This document shows positions 20,149 through 31,685 of a stretch of 64,000 nucleotides of DNA, piece by piece (position 1 is the first letter of the stretch; each line of letters begins with the position of its first letter). Source of the DNA: Schizochytrium sp. TIO01 (taxonomy: Eukaryota; Sar; Bigyra; Thraustochytrida; Thraustochytriidae); assembly GCA_004764695.1 (NCBI GenBank), contig SMSO01000025.1, positions 977,102-1,041,101 on the forward strand, written 5' to 3'. A program made the position numbers and the translations under genes. Under the pieces are notes generated by a model. The model searched no databases. It was given only the letters and a program-made list of their open reading frames with translations, and was not told the DNA's origin.

Positions 20149-23100
20149 TCAGGTTTGGGAGTCTAGCTGGGTTTCAAGGTAAACCTTGACTGCCACGAGC
20201 ACAATATCACGATCCTTCTGTTTTTCTTCCTCACTAAGCTCCTCGTAAGATTTGCGTTGCTCGTCAGTGACCCATGAGAGCTTACCGTTTCGTTTCAACC
20301 AATTTTCGTGCTGCTCCGCACTGGCCTTTTCAATAAAATTGGAGCTGCGTAATGTTCTTGCAAAGTTTTTCAATTTGTCTGCCCGAGCATCTCCTAACGT
20401 CTGAGACCAGCATCTTCGGATAGACTCACATGCAGCATGAGAAGCTAATAAGTTTTCGAGCTTAAAATAGTCAGGGAGTTGTTGAAAGTGCAAGTTTGCA
20501 ATGTCATATTCTCGTTTGTTGATTACTTTGATACGCGGCTCAAATGTACCATCTTCCAAACGTTTTCGGTTGGAGCGCCATACTTCGTGAAGTTGAGTTG
20601 CTGTGGAAACCTCAAAGGTTTCCATATCTCCAGAAACAGCATTAACATCATCTTCGTCAAGTTCTACCATCCCTTCAAGGTCAATCTCAGCAAATGGATC
20701 CACAAGTGAGCGTCTACGAGGAGTACCAAAATCAAGCTCGTCTGAGTTGAAAGCAGAATTTATGTCCTTCCTTTGTATATCTTCAAGTGGGTCAGTACGA
20801 GAAGCTCTGCTTGGTGTGCTTCCTCGACGTCTCTTTCCAACCCAAAATGTATTTTCAGCTTCTCGACGCTCATCCATGGATTTACGAGAGGAGAGAAGGG
20901 TTAAAAATTGGGCCAGCTTGTCTTCCAACGGGCGCGAATCTTGGTTTGAATCATCTTCCTGGCTTACAAAGTCATCCCCACTTGGCTTACTCCGCATCCA
21001 TAGCTTTAGACGGGTCAGTGCTTGCAAAGATTTTTGGTCGATAGCAGACCATAAGTTGGTGCGCTCCATGAGAGTATAAAACTGAACTATATCCTCAACA
21101 CCAAAAAATTCAAGTTGCTCAGTTGTTGGTATTGTGATCAGCTCAGCGACACGTCCTAAAGCTTCGAGAAAATCCTGGTAACTTAACGCAATCATGGGTT
21201 CCCATTCAGCAACCCAATTAACAACATTAGTTGTTGAGAGCACAAATGCAAATGTGGACTCACGAATCGTAAAATTAGCAGTATAAAGTCCAACTTGACG
21301 CAGACCTTGATTCCATTCACGAAAGGAGAGACGCTCCTTTTCAGCACCTCCCCATCGTGAGCTCCTTTGGGACGATCCTGCCATTTCTGTGAACCATTGC
21401 ATCAGCATACTCTTGTGCTCATTATAAACAACAGAAATACCTTCAGTATACAGATATCGGACTCTCCAGCTGTCAAAATCCAAAATTGTCTCTGGACCGA
21501 GATATCGAACAACATGAAATTGGAGGAATTGATCTAATGCTGCTGCCAGGGAGTGACTTTCCGATGTATAGTATTTTGCATGTGCTATGCGCAAAATTAC
21601 ATCAAAAAATTCATTTCGCATGAGTCGTCTACTCTTTTTAAGACCAAGAGGATCGCATTGTTCATTGAGACGTTTTATCTTCGCATCCTGCACTTCCGGA
21701 ACCATACTAGCAACACGAATGAATATGTTGGTGCAGTCATGTGAGAAAGTTGACTCTCGTTTGTCAATAATTTTGATGTCGGTGAGAAGCCGTAGAAACG
21801 AAGGAGGAAGCATTGCAAATGGGTTTTGTGGGGTAAGAGCACAGTAGAAGCGATATATTGATAGCAATAGCGGAGAGCTTCCTACAAGAAGGTCTCGAGC
21901 TATCTCAACATCTTCACATTCAAACTGTCCAAGAAACTCTCGAAAGCCTTTCTTCTGCATATTTAGTTCCCAATCAACATTCGCGCAGGCTTTAGCTATT
22001 GGATTCTCATCCAGAAAAGCGCGTCGACCATCGAAAGCCTCCACACATAACTTGGGCCGTTCAACTTCCTCTGTTGGACCTTCAAGAATATTCTTGATGC
22101 GCCCTGGGACGCGAATTGCAAATGGTAGAGTGTTATCCAGGATACAGCCATCAGGCGTCCAGAAGATACCTGTTTCTGCTTGACCTCGTTCCAAGCGGTC
22201 TAGGTTGTCGAATGTCTCTCCTAAAATGCCAGACGTTAAACGTGCCCCATCTTCATGATTTTGGCTGTAAAGACTTGGGTGCTTTGCTGCAATTACTTCT
22301 TGGCGAACCATCGGCTCTAATTTCTTTAGATACGAAGCTGACCGATTCAAAGTCAGGGTGTGCTTTGGTAAACCTGGAAGTGCGCTCAAGACTTCTCGCG
22401 GGGACGCTAGTCTTCCTAGCAACGACAGACTTTTCGACTCCTGTTCATCATTACCTAAAATGTTTTTCATTCTGCCCAGAGCGAAAAGACTTGTCGGGTG
22501 TGGAGGTGCGCCAAGCTGCTCAAAGTCAAGGTACATGTTGATAACATCCATAGGGCCATTATAGAATGCAAATCCGACATGTCCTTCCGGAGCTTCGATT
22601 AAGGGAAGATCTTTATACACACGAGCCCCATGTATGTGCCCAAATAATGCCATCTTTTCTCGCTTTGGCCGCTGCATCATCCCTGCTCGCTGCGTAACCC
22701 TTGTAAGGAATTCAGATGGGGTTTCTTCTTCATGAGTGGACCCTGATGGGGAGAATGTAAATGTTTTTCTTTCCACTGTGACAGAGTTCTCTGTGATATA
22801 CTTAATATTTGGGTTCCATGGATTGGGGCTGTGATGCGAAATCGGCGCGTCCCAAAGAGAATTAACAGGAGAGCGAAGTCTCTGAGAGAGCCCATCATTG
22901 GCTTGCCTAAATTGAGCTCGTGTGAATGGCGCATAGACTGAGTGCTTGCAGTCAGGGCCTGAACTACTTTCATGAAGAAAAGGCTGCTCCCCTTGAGACT
23001 CTTGAACCATCATGGAGCACTTCCAGGGTTGTGGATGACAGGGAATGATGAGTTGGTCCTTATTGCTTCGGTGTCCTTCACCGGCTGCGCAAGGGGAGCT

Positions 23101-26100
23101 TTTCCCTCTTGATTGTCGAGCTACAAGGGAAGACGATGTAACATTACTCACTAGACGTCTACGAGTCGATGGTGGCTCGGGTTTGCGAAGTCTGTTCATC
23201 TTATTTGTGATTTCAAAAGCACGCTGCTTTGCTATTTTGATCTGCGTGTCAAGATCCTCGACATTGTTTGAATAAGTTTTGCCTAACAGACTCCTCGCGT
23301 TAGGAAGTCCGTTCTGAAAGAGAGAGTTACCTTCTGCCTTGGTAGATTCATAGGAGGTAGATTTAATTCCTATATAACTTCGATTATGTCGGTGGCCATG
23401 GTTGTTTGTCTCGGGTCTACTTACATGAAACTCGCATTCTTGCTCAGTCTGCATTTTATTTTGGCTCTCTGAACCTGGTATGTGCGCAGCAGAATTTAAA
23501 ATGATTGATCGAAAGGGCCAGAGCATGGAGTTGTCTGGAGATTTGGTCTTCTCAGGTATTGGCTCAAGTGCCAGCCGATGTGCCCGGAACACAGTCATTG
23601 CAATGTGTAAGTCTTGTTTTTCAATCAAGCATTGGCGAACAGCACTGCACGTATTAAATGTATCGTTCGCTTGCGTTGCTGATTGTTTTGCAGAAAGCGT
23701 ATCGCCAACTTCAGCCACAAATATAGGTTTGGTGTTCCCCGCACGGGGAGATTTTGAATTTGTACTCGAGTATTTCATGCTTTGATATGCTGGCTCTCCA
23801 GCTTCTATCTTTAGATTAACTTCTAGATCTATAAGCCAGTCTTCGAACGCGCGCCGTACATCGCGGCGGTTTGTTTGGGCTGCCTGAAGAGCATCGGCTT
23901 CATGCTCCATAACCCGTGCTTGAGCAGCAACCCATTCGTGGTCTTTCAAAAATGCCCAACCTGCAATCTCTTTGGCGCGAAGCTCAGCTTGGTAAATTTT
24001 TGTTCTGTTTGATGTATTTTCCGCTAGTCTTTGAAGCAAGGCAGACAACAGGTTCTGAAGATCCGTCCACTTATTATCTGCAGCTACCCAGCACCCAACC
24101 AGCAGGCGATAGAACCCATATTTAGCAATCTCCTTTTGACCAACATCAGATTCTGCATATCGTAGTAGAGCGAGGACCGCAGCTCGTTGCTCGTTCAAGG
24201 AGCTTTCGGTAGCCAACTCAAGCAGTCGAAGACCTTGTTTACTAGCTTTGAACAGCGCAAAATCCTCCTCGACCATGGGAAGTCGGGCAAAAAGGAGAGC
24301 ACCAGCAGTACGCAGAGTTTCCTTAGACTCCTTCAAATGACCAACAACAAGCTTTAACATGTTCTCTGCACGCAATTCCTCCTTAAGCACTCCTTTACAT
24401 GCAACGACCTGTGTATCTTTAGATGTATGCATCAGATGAGCTATATGAGCAATTAAATTTGTGCTTCGTTCGCGAGTCTTTGCATCAACATATTGAGCGG
24501 CACTGCATTTAAAAAGTACGTTCAAGGCCCATGCTCCGGTTTTCTTTGTTGTACATACAAGTAGGCTTGGAGATGAGTCTACCATAGTCCACAACAGATT
24601 TAGTGACTGCATCACAAGTCTCTGAATGATGCTCTCTGCTGGTTCTGGAGGTTGTTCGGTAGAATGGCGGGCCTGGAATTCACATAGGACCAACATATTG
24701 CGAAGAACTTCGCATACTCGAGAAGGTATTTTATATAAAAGAAAATCATCAACAAGTTTCTTTTCTAAGTGATCTGGTAACACATTCGTTGACCTAGTCA
24801 CAGCGTATGAGGCCAACATCCATAACGCATTCATAGATGACTCAACGTTTTCCAACAAAGAGAGTTGCATTGAACCAATTTTATTGGGGAAATCGAGACT
24901 TTGTACATATCGACTTAAAATCTCAGCAAGAATCTTGATAGTATGGCGGTCATCTATCATGAGGGACGCATTTTCATGGTGCCGAGCCAGAGCCCAAACC
25001 GTTGTGGCAAGACAGGAAGTACAGTTTGCGTAGTCTATTTTAAGATACGCTTTACGAGAGTAGTTTTTAAGCAGAGAGCCTACACAATCGAGACAATCAC
25101 GCGACACGGTAATTGAACTGGAGTCCCTCTCCAGCTGCTGGCCTGAATCAGCACAAAGAATCGTGCCACTTCGCTTGTCTGCTACGGGAGGTTTTGTCAT
25201 TTTGTTTTTTAAATCAATGAATTCCTCCGTTAAGTCTTCATTGGAAACAGGACCAAACGCGAAGAGCATAATTGAAGCAGCAAGAAGAACATTCGTTTTC
25301 GCTAGACGCACAAACTTAAGTGGTGCGGATGGCTTAACAATATATGACAGTAAGAGCCCAAGTCCTCCGTAGGATGCAACCAAATAATGAGCCTTGTATG
25401 ATCTACTGAGAAGGTTGAATAGGGTCTGAGCATAACTTGCTTCTAACTCTGGATTTGAAGCATTCTGCACAGCAATTGCACATAGAGTAGGCTGGAAGGG
25501 CCATGATGGAAAGTTTATTTCTTGCTGAATATGTACTAGCGCTTGCACTTGGTGTAGGTTGATGTCATCTTTGCTAGCCAATCCTTCTTCTTGAATGCAT
25601 GGTCCCAAACTTGTGGGCTCTGAATTCATTGGTCTCTGTATGAAGACGAGATCATCTTGTGAAATGCCTTTATTGGTGCATTGTGATAGCATCAAGCCTG
25701 CAGAGAGAGTATTCCAGGAAATATTATCATTAGAATAATACGGAGTACGGATCCATGTCTTGCAATGGGGAGAAACGGGGGCTGATCCAGGATGAGAGCA
25801 ACTAGATTCTGTGCTACGACGAAGAATGCGGTTCGAGATTTGAGGAATGAAGAAAAGTCGCTCACAAGCTGCACTTGTTAGACGTAGAGCATCCTCGATA
25901 GGCTCGTTTAATACGTTGGCATGCTGATAAGTCATATCAAGGAAAGCTTGGAACCATCCTTCTTGCGAAAAACCAAGAACATGCAATAAGAGTAAAACAA
26001 TTGCATCGATGTCTTTGTCTGTAACGCAACCTGGAGCGAATTTGTAGCGTACGAATGTATTTTCATCGATGACACATTGTTTATTTAACGACATGGCCCA

Positions 26101-28221
26101 GGCGTAGCATACTTTGATACAATGTAAGAGAATTTCGATTATATATACCGATGGCTCATCTGGTATAGTATCTTCTTTCCGTGAATGACCTTGTCCCTTG
26201 TGGTCTTGCTCCTGTGTCCAAGAAGCATTTTGAGTTGCTTCTCCAGTTGATTGGCTATTGTATCGGCGCCAAACCCACTGAACATTTTCTTGAGAAGAAA
26301 TGATGCTGCCATCTTCATTGAAGAAATCTCCAAGGTAGCCTTTAGCAAATAAAGTATTTGAAGTATCTCGACCATCTACATCATCTTCCGTGGCCGAGTT
26401 GATACTGTCGAGTGTAGAAGCACGATTGAGTTCAGACGAACTTGACACAGATGTATCTAAACCTGATACAAGAAATTGTATACGTCGGAGTTTATCTTCA
26501 GTAGAAGCCACTCTTGACTCGATACGGCGGAGGATCTTAGCTAGAGCCCACCTTCCGAGTGATGAAATGCTTGCGGGTACAATCCTGGAAGCTAACATAA
26601 AATCCCGTAGGGGGTGCAGAACAGGAAGCTGGTCAACGTTAGAAGGCTCGTGAAGTTGGACTCGTCCAGTGCAATCAGGTAGGCAATGGAGCTCCTGAAA
26701 TTCAGAACCATGTGCTACATGAGTTAGAAGAGTAATTGCTGCAAGTTTAAACGATAAATCCTTACACGCAGGTTCAGCAGCTCGACCAAGTAACTCCCTG
26801 AGAAAATCACCCAGAATAACATTGTTCGTTTTGTGAGGACCAATACGAATACCTTTTGTTGAACTGCGACGCTGCTTGCTCCGACGTCGGCGTGTCGACG
26901 ATAGCTCTCGCTCCAGTGCAGTGCAAGAATATTTCATAAGATCACATTTTGTGCCTTTACGTTGGCGTGCGTTCGTAATATGTGTGACACTAAAGGCCTG
27001 AAGGTACAATGTTGTAATTGCAGCGCATATTTTAGTTGATGCGCCTGATTGAATGCATGCCCCAAAAAAACCGAGCTGCTCCAAAGCGAAGGGAATGCAA
27101 TCTAGGTCTCGCGCAAAATTACTTAGCATGTGAATTAAGTGCAACGCACTCGGGGGAGGCGGATCGATAACGAGGTTTCCGATATTATTATGTAGCACGT
27201 TAAAGGCACGAGCATGTGCATGAAGGTCTTTAAGCTTCTCTCTTGACAGAGGCTCTCCAAAAGTGATAGCCTGCAAACTCCCTGCTGCAATCTCCTGTAC
27301 GAGACTGTTTCGCTCAGCATGCTCGAGAAGATCAAGCACACTTTCCATCAAGGTTTCATTGAAGAAGCTGTGATTTTCGCTTTGTAAAGCTAGTTCCCAT
27401 ATTTCATGTAAACCTTGTGCTTGGCGGACTCGCGGATCATCATATTGAGCAGGGTCAAGAGAAATATCTGCAGTGCCAAGGAATGCGACTGGGTAGTTTA
27501 CTTTCCCTTTACCTAACAAGAAGCGTTCGATTTGCTGCAAAGCTGCATGCAGGTTCGATGCGCGACGTTGCGAGGATTCACTTATCCACTTTGAAAGGAT
27601 TTTCTTCAAAACTGCATCAGACAAAATCGGATACCACTCTACGTTGCCTAGGTCAGGGCGGTGGCTTCTAATTTTATCAAGACACTCTCTTAGTTCGAGG
27701 AAATTGAATAGGTCTTTACCAAGCGAGAGGCAGTCAATGCCGACAAAGAGGTCAACCTGGCTAATGTCAGGGAAATGCGTACCTGTACAGCTAAGTTCAA
27801 TAAACTTGAAGAATGTTTCAATTGTTTTGATGCGCAAACTGTCATGACAAGCAATTGCGTGAATCTGATCATTTGTTTCGGGGAGAGACATCCTTTTACC
27901 GCTGGTACCTGAAGTTACGCTATCAAACCGCACTGGTTGTTGCATGGAAGATTTATTATTGCCATTGCTCGGAAGTAATGAAGCTGGCGTCTCAACGAGA
28001 TGTTCTCGATGTAGTAAGACCTCATCAGATATTGTTTTGATGTCTTCATCAATTAAGGTGACTGTCATGCAAGCTCGGCCAAGCTCACGAGGATCTGTAG
28101 AGCACTTCGTGTGTGCCAATCCAGTAGCACCTCTTCCTAAGGTTCGCATTTTTGCGCGAAGTCTGAATCCTCCACCGGAGTTTGTGGATCCCCCCTTGAG
28201 AGGTTTTGCCTTGGAAGACAT
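20149..28221 (-). CDS. Giant (2690-residue) ARM-like protein with EF-hand-like modules and a RyR-like C-terminus
   Basis: A single 8.07-kb open frame from the ATG at 28221; I know no named gene for it. Residues about 150-500 and 680-1430 are helical and Leu-rich with armadillo/HEAT-like character (for example LLELATESSLNEQRAAVLALL). Residues about 1450-1850 are polar, Ser/Asn-rich and probably disordered. A conserved-looking segment (FYNGPMDVINMYLDF) lies near 1884. From about 2110 to 2400 two related helical modules of a kind common in large protist proteins occur, marked by RNEFFDVILRIAHAKY (about 2194) and LSYQDFLEALGRVAEL (about 2344); they resemble degenerate EF-hand pairs without good calcium loops. 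The last 60 residues (HENWLK..., YEELSEEEKQKDRD) resemble the RyR domain pattern, where an Asn/Trp helix is followed by EEEKxxDR. A cytoskeletal or flagellar scaffold role is possible but unproven. No intron is needed. Confidence 0.85.
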   Translation of the reverse strand: MSSKAKPLKGGSTNSGGGFRLRAKMRTLGRGATGLAHTKCSTDPRELGRACMTVTLIDEDIKTISDEVLLHREHLVETPASLLPSNGNNKSSMQQPVRFDSVTSGTSGKRMSLPETNDQIHAIACHDSLRIKTIETFFKFIELSCTGTHFPDISQVDLFVGIDCLSLGKDLFNFLELRECLDKIRSHRPDLGNVEWYPILSDAVLKKILSKWISESSQRRASNLHAALQQIERFLLGKGKVNYPVAFLGTADISLDPAQYDDPRVRQAQGLHEIWELALQSENHSFFNETLMESVLDLLEHAERNSLVQEIAAGSLQAITFGEPLSREKLKDLHAHARAFNVLHNNIGNLVIDPPPPSALHLIHMLSNFARDLDCIPFALEQLGFFGACIQSGASTKICAAITTLYLQAFSVTHITNARQRKGTKCDLMKYSCTALERELSSTRRRRSKQRRSSTKGIRIGPHKTNNVILGDFLRELLGRAAEPACKDLSFKLAAITLLTHVAHGSEFQELHCLPDCTGRVQLHEPSNVDQLPVLHPLRDFMLASRIVPASISSLGRWALAKILRRIESRVASTEDKLRRIQFLVSGLDTSVSSSSELNRASTLDSINSATEDDVDGRDTSNTLFAKGYLGDFFNEDGSIISSQENVQWVWRRYNSQSTGEATQNASWTQEQDHKGQGHSRKEDTIPDEPSVYIIEILLHCIKVCYAWAMSLNKQCVIDENTFVRYKFAPGCVTDKDIDAIVLLLLHVLGFSQEGWFQAFLDMTYQHANVLNEPIEDALRLTSAACERLFFIPQISNRILRRSTESSCSHPGSAPVSPHCKTWIRTPYYSNDNISWNTLSAGLMLSQCTNKGISQDDLVFIQRPMNSEPTSLGPCIQEEGLASKDDINLHQVQALVHIQQEINFPSWPFQPTLCAIAVQNASNPELEASYAQTLFNLLSRSYKAHYLVASYGGLGLLLSYIVKPSAPLKFVRLAKTNVLLAASIMLFAFGPVSNEDLTEEFIDLKNKMTKPPVADKRSGTILCADSGQQLERDSSSITVSRDCLDCVGSLLKNYSRKAYLKIDYANCTSCLATTVWALARHHENASLMIDDRHTIKILAEILSRYVQSLDFPNKIGSMQLSLLENVESSMNALWMLASYAVTRSTNVLPDHLEKKLVDDFLLYKIPSRVCEVLRNMLVLCEFQARHSTEQPPEPAESIIQRLVMQSLNLLWTMVDSSPSLLVCTTKKTGAWALNVLFKCSAAQYVDAKTRERSTNLIAHIAHLMHTSKDTQVVACKGVLKEELRAENMLKLVVGHLKESKETLRTAGALLFARLPMVEEDFALFKASKQGLRLLELATESSLNEQRAAVLALLRYAESDVGQKEIAKYGFYRLLVGCWVAADNKWTDLQNLLSALLQRLAENTSNRTKIYQAELRAKEIAGWAFLKDHEWVAAQARVMEHEADALQAAQTNRRDVRRAFEDWLIDLEVNLKIEAGEPAYQSMKYSSTNSKSPRAGNTKPIFVAEVGDTLSAKQSATQANDTFNTCSAVRQCLIEKQDLHIAMTVFRAHRLALEPIPEKTKSPDNSMLWPFRSIILNSAAHIPGSESQNKMQTEQECEFHVSRPETNNHGHRHNRSYIGIKSTSYESTKAEGNSLFQNGLPNARSLLGKTYSNNVEDLDTQIKIAKQRAFEITNKMNRLRKPEPPSTRRRLVSNVTSSSLVARQSRGKSSPCAAGEGHRSNKDQLIIPCHPQPWKCSMMVQESQGEQPFLHESSSGPDCKHSVYAPFTRAQFRQANDGLSQRLRSPVNSLWDAPISHHSPNPWNPNIKYITENSVTVERKTFTFSPSGSTHEEETPSEFLTRVTQRAGMMQRPKREKMALFGHIHGARVYKDLPLIEAPEGHVGFAFYNGPMDVINMYLDFEQLGAPPHPTSLFALGRMKNILGNDEQESKSLSLLGRLASPREVLSALPGLPKHTLTLNRSASYLKKLEPMVRQEVIAAKHPSLYSQNHEDGARLTSGILGETFDNLDRLERGQAETGIFWTPDGCILDNTLPFAIRVPGRIKNILEGPTEEVERPKLCVEAFDGRRAFLDENPIAKACANVDWELNMQKKGFREFLGQFECEDVEIARDLLVGSSPLLLSIYRFYCALTPQNPFAMLPPSFLRLLTDIKIIDKRESTFSHDCTNIFIRVASMVPEVQDAKIKRLNEQCDPLGLKKSRRLMRNEFFDVILRIAHAKYYTSESHSLAAALDQFLQFHVVRYLGPETILDFDSWRVRYLYTEGISVVYNEHKSMLMQWFTEMAGSSQRSSRWGGAEKERLSFREWNQGLRQVGLYTANFTIRESTFAFVLSTTNVVNWVAEWEPMIALSYQDFLEALGRVAELITIPTTEQLEFFGVEDIVQFYTLMERTNLWSAIDQKSLQALTRLKLWMRSKPSGDDFVSQEDDSNQDSRPLEDKLAQFLTLLSSRKSMDERREAENTFWVGKRRRGSTPSRASRTDPLEDIQRKDINSAFNSDELDFGTPRRRSLVDPFAEIDLEGMVELDEDDVNAVSGDMETFEVSTATQLHEVWRSNRKRLEDGTFEPRIKVINKREYDIANLHFQQLPDYFKLENLLASHAACESIRRCWSQTLGDARADKLKNFARTLRSSNFIEKASAEQHENWLKRNGKLSWVTDEQRKSYEELSEEEKQKDRDIVLVAVKVYLETQLDSQT

Positions 28222-29096
28222 GATAAGGGTGGCAGTGATAGGATTTAAATGCTAGGGCTAGTGTACGTTCTTGTTGCAACTCAGGATAGCAACGCTTGGT
28301 CTGTGCGATGTCTATATCTGCGTCTGAAGACGTAGTCTCATTTAAGCTATATCGATAGTTATGTACGAGTAGTTTAAAATATAGATGAATCTAAAATTCT
28401 TTCAGAAGCTAAGCTTGTATTCGTCTTCTGTGATACAATGAAGTTAGTAATGCAAGCTCGGACAGCTTCGAGTTGAAGGAGTATCTTTTTCGGATCTCTC
28501 TCTCATAAACTAGCAATGCTTGGGCAGAAAGTTGCGAAAGCAAGTCTCTCTCAGGTCGCTCTCAAATTCTTTCTACACTAAGAACTGCACAATTACTGTT
28601 TTTGCTGCTGTAACGGTGCTATGCTAAAGTAAATTCTTGATTAGAGGTTATGTTCTGTATACAGGTAGCTTCGTAATCATCATTTATAAACTGCCGTCAG
28701 ATATAATCAATCATCCCATGTTAAAGAAATATGTGAATGCCGTGTTCTGCTTGAACGAACAAACTATTGCCGAGTTCTCAATGTGTGTTTTCTAATACAT
28801 GGGAATCCATTAGGTCCCCATATTCCCTAATATTCCCATGTTCCCATATCAAGGAACCAGAAAACTTCTCCTCCATAAATGATCAAATATATCTACTAGG
28901 TAGTGCTACCATTGTGGATAGACGACCTACCTAGCAGTGGCACTTCGTTTATATTGATTGAGTAATACACACGAACGCTTTGATTTAATTGGCTAGCATG
29001 CTTAATTTTTCAAGTTTAAAATGACTTTAAATGCGTGCGTGTGCTAAATACCACTCTAGAGTATCCCTAACTATGGCAGCCGATAGCATTAGCTAG

Positions 29097-29116
29097 GTAG
29101 GTAGGCGCCTACCTAC
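29097..29116. repeat. Perfect 20-bp palindrome
   Basis: GTAGGTAGGCGCCTACCTAC is identical to its reverse complement, centred on GGCGCC. It is flanked by further, imperfect symmetry (CTAGG to the left, CCCTAG to the right). Confidence 0.9.
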
Positions 29117-30524
29117 ATACCCTAGCATTTACATAAAAATGTGGGGAAATGACTTAAGTCAGGTTAGGACTTGGTATCGCGGTAGAAGGTAGCTCCCGAT
29201 AGTCGATAGTCTTGTACTTAATGCAAGCAAGTTTATAAATAATGATAATATACCTACTATGTGCCTTCAGATAAAACTAGTTGTGTCATCAATTAACTGG
29301 CCACATAACCTCAATCTTCTTTCTCTCATAGTACAATTCCATCTAAGATCAGAGCCATCCGTCAGAGCCAACATATCCTTATACACTGACTGCTAGCTAG
29401 CTCAGAAAAGGTGACAATTTTAGAAGACAAGATATTGAAGACCGAAGGAAAGTGGCACAGCTTCGCTTCCTTGACTTGTAGAGTGTTTTGAGCGATCACT
29501 TTCCTGCCTTTCTATGAAAATATAGCCAACCATGGTATCCAAAAGTTACTAGTCGTCAGAGGTAATGATCAAAATGTTTAAGCTTAGGTAAAAACTCAAG
29601 CAAAATAATCACCCATGTACTCATCACAGTACAAATAGTGCCGCTGGATAGCAACTTTCTGACTTGCCAGTGGCCAACTTATTCATTCTTGCTTCTCTAC
29701 GTAGGTCCGTACTTTCTATTGGCGTTCATCATAGGCCCACCACCTGATAGCTAGGGTAGCTAGCCACCTAATTACTACTATCTGGCCAGTACTCATACCT
29801 ACCTACTAGTACCCATATGCAATCGGCGCAATCGGAGGTGAGCTACCTAAAGGTACTGTAGACTGAAAGGCTTAAAGGCTTAGGAAAGCTAATACAGCAC
29901 TTTAACCTGCTAAATACATGATAGTAGTAGTACTACCTAGAGAGTACGACCCTGAGGAAAACAGGCCTCGAGGCAGACTTCTTTTCCATCGTTGCTCCGT
30001 TCGGCTGGTGTACATCAGTTGTACGGGCGAGGCTCATTGGGTAAGGTACGTGAAAGCAGCGCGGATTGGATTTAGACTCCATCTTTCTGGTGCTCGAAGC
30101 GCCTCCTTTAGGAGCTGCGTTGAGGCATGCGGGTCGAAGCATTCAACGAGTGATCTTCTTCAAGATGTTCTTTTCTTCTTCTTCTCCTCTTCCTGAAAAA
30201 GAAGAATGTATGTAAAGAAGAAAGCAAGAAAAGGAAGGTGACCCTGGAATCAACCAAAAGTATAAAGTTGCGCTGTGATTGATGGATCATACCGGTCCCT
30301 TTCGGTTTGCCTTTTCTTCGCTTTCTCCTTCTCCTTCTTCTTCTCTTCTTGGCCTCCGAAGGTTAAGAGTGCGTCCTGCTCGGAGTTCTTCCCTTTGTCC
30401 CTCTCCTCTTTTCTCTCTATCGCGTTCTTTTCGTTCTTTCTGTGTTTCTCCCCTGTTCCTTCATTGCGGGTGTTCTCTCGTTGTTCTTTTCCTCAGTTCT
30501 TCGCATCTGCAACATCGTAGGCAG

Positions 30525-30556
<32 letters not shown>

Positions 30557-30573
30557 TTACTACTACTACTACT
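30525..30573. repeat. (TAC)n microsatellite
   Basis: About 16 copies of TAC with one interruption (TAT), followed by looser TAC/TAG/TAA triplets to about 30595. Confidence 0.9.
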
Positions 30574-31685
30574 GATAGTAATTACTGCTACTACTAGGAC
30601 TAGTGATGCACATCCGATTCCACGAGTCTCGAGACTCCGAGTGACAAGAACCGCGTGAAATTCATAACGGCACGCGAAGAAAGCGCGATTCCTGGGAGAT
30701 TACTACTTCGAGGGAGGGAGTGGGACGCATGGGAAGCCGGCTAGCTAGCCATCCATCCAGCCAGCCAGCCAGCGAGCAAGTCAAGGAGGATGCAATTTCG
30801 AGGAGCCAGACCTGCAATGCGGGAGGCGAAATTCGATGATGCGGGAGTATGCGGACGAGGAAAGGGCAATAAGATAAGAGATGGGTCGCGGCAAGGATGT
30901 GCTCAATCCACAGATGGTCAGCTCGGTTCAAGGACATTGGGTTCTGTGAATTGCATAGCTGTGAGTGGATAATTCAGGCTGGGGAGGGCAGGCAGCGGAA
31001 AAGAGAAATTGAGGCATTGATGAGCAAAGCTGGTCTTGACACGAGCCATGAATGCGTGTGGAGAAAGAAGGCTATTCTTTTTGGCATTATTTCCTCGTTG
31101 GCATAATTTCTATGCATTACTCTTCCAAAGTTTGATAGGCCTAGTGCTTTCTGAAGTCATCGCAATAGCGCAATAGAATTACTTATAGCGCTTCTAGTAG
31201 GGGCTTGTGCTTCAATCTCTGCTTTTAGTGTTAATCAATCTGCTACTATATATAATAGCAGAGGGGGTGAGGCACTTCAGATAGAGTACTACTATAGAAT
31301 ACACTAACTGGGGCAGTTTTATTCACCTAGTTCTATTATTGTTTGTGTAGGGGTTATTAAACGATTCAAAGTTCATGAGAAGGGATGAACAGTTGAGGGA
31401 CTAGTGTCGAGGAGAAGACAAGCAGCAAGGAAAAACTAACTGATACATTTCGCTGTCTGACTTGATCTTTGCTCAGTTTACTGGCGGTAGATCAACAGCA
31501 AGCTCCCTAAAATAGATTCTTGTTTCGCAGAAAAAAAAAATAAAACTAACTAATTGAAACCATCAAACTAACTAACAACGCGACCAATAACTTTATCATT
31601 TCAACAGCAAAGACCGAACGAATTGTCTCTCTGAGGAGACAAACCTCAGCAGGCAAGCAGGGAAGCACATAGGCAAGCAAGAACT

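Larger units (their letters stand above)
28222..31685. other. Intergenic spacer rich in CTAG/TAGGTA words and simple repeats
   Basis: This spacer lies between the divergent giant gene and the DUF1664 gene. It contains many TAGGTA/TACCTA and CTAG words at 28900-29120 and 29690-29940, a 20-bp perfect palindrome at 29097-29116, a pyrimidine-rich stretch at 30310-30500 and a (TAC)n microsatellite at 30525-30573. Open frames here are low-complexity and not believable as genes. Confidence 0.5.
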
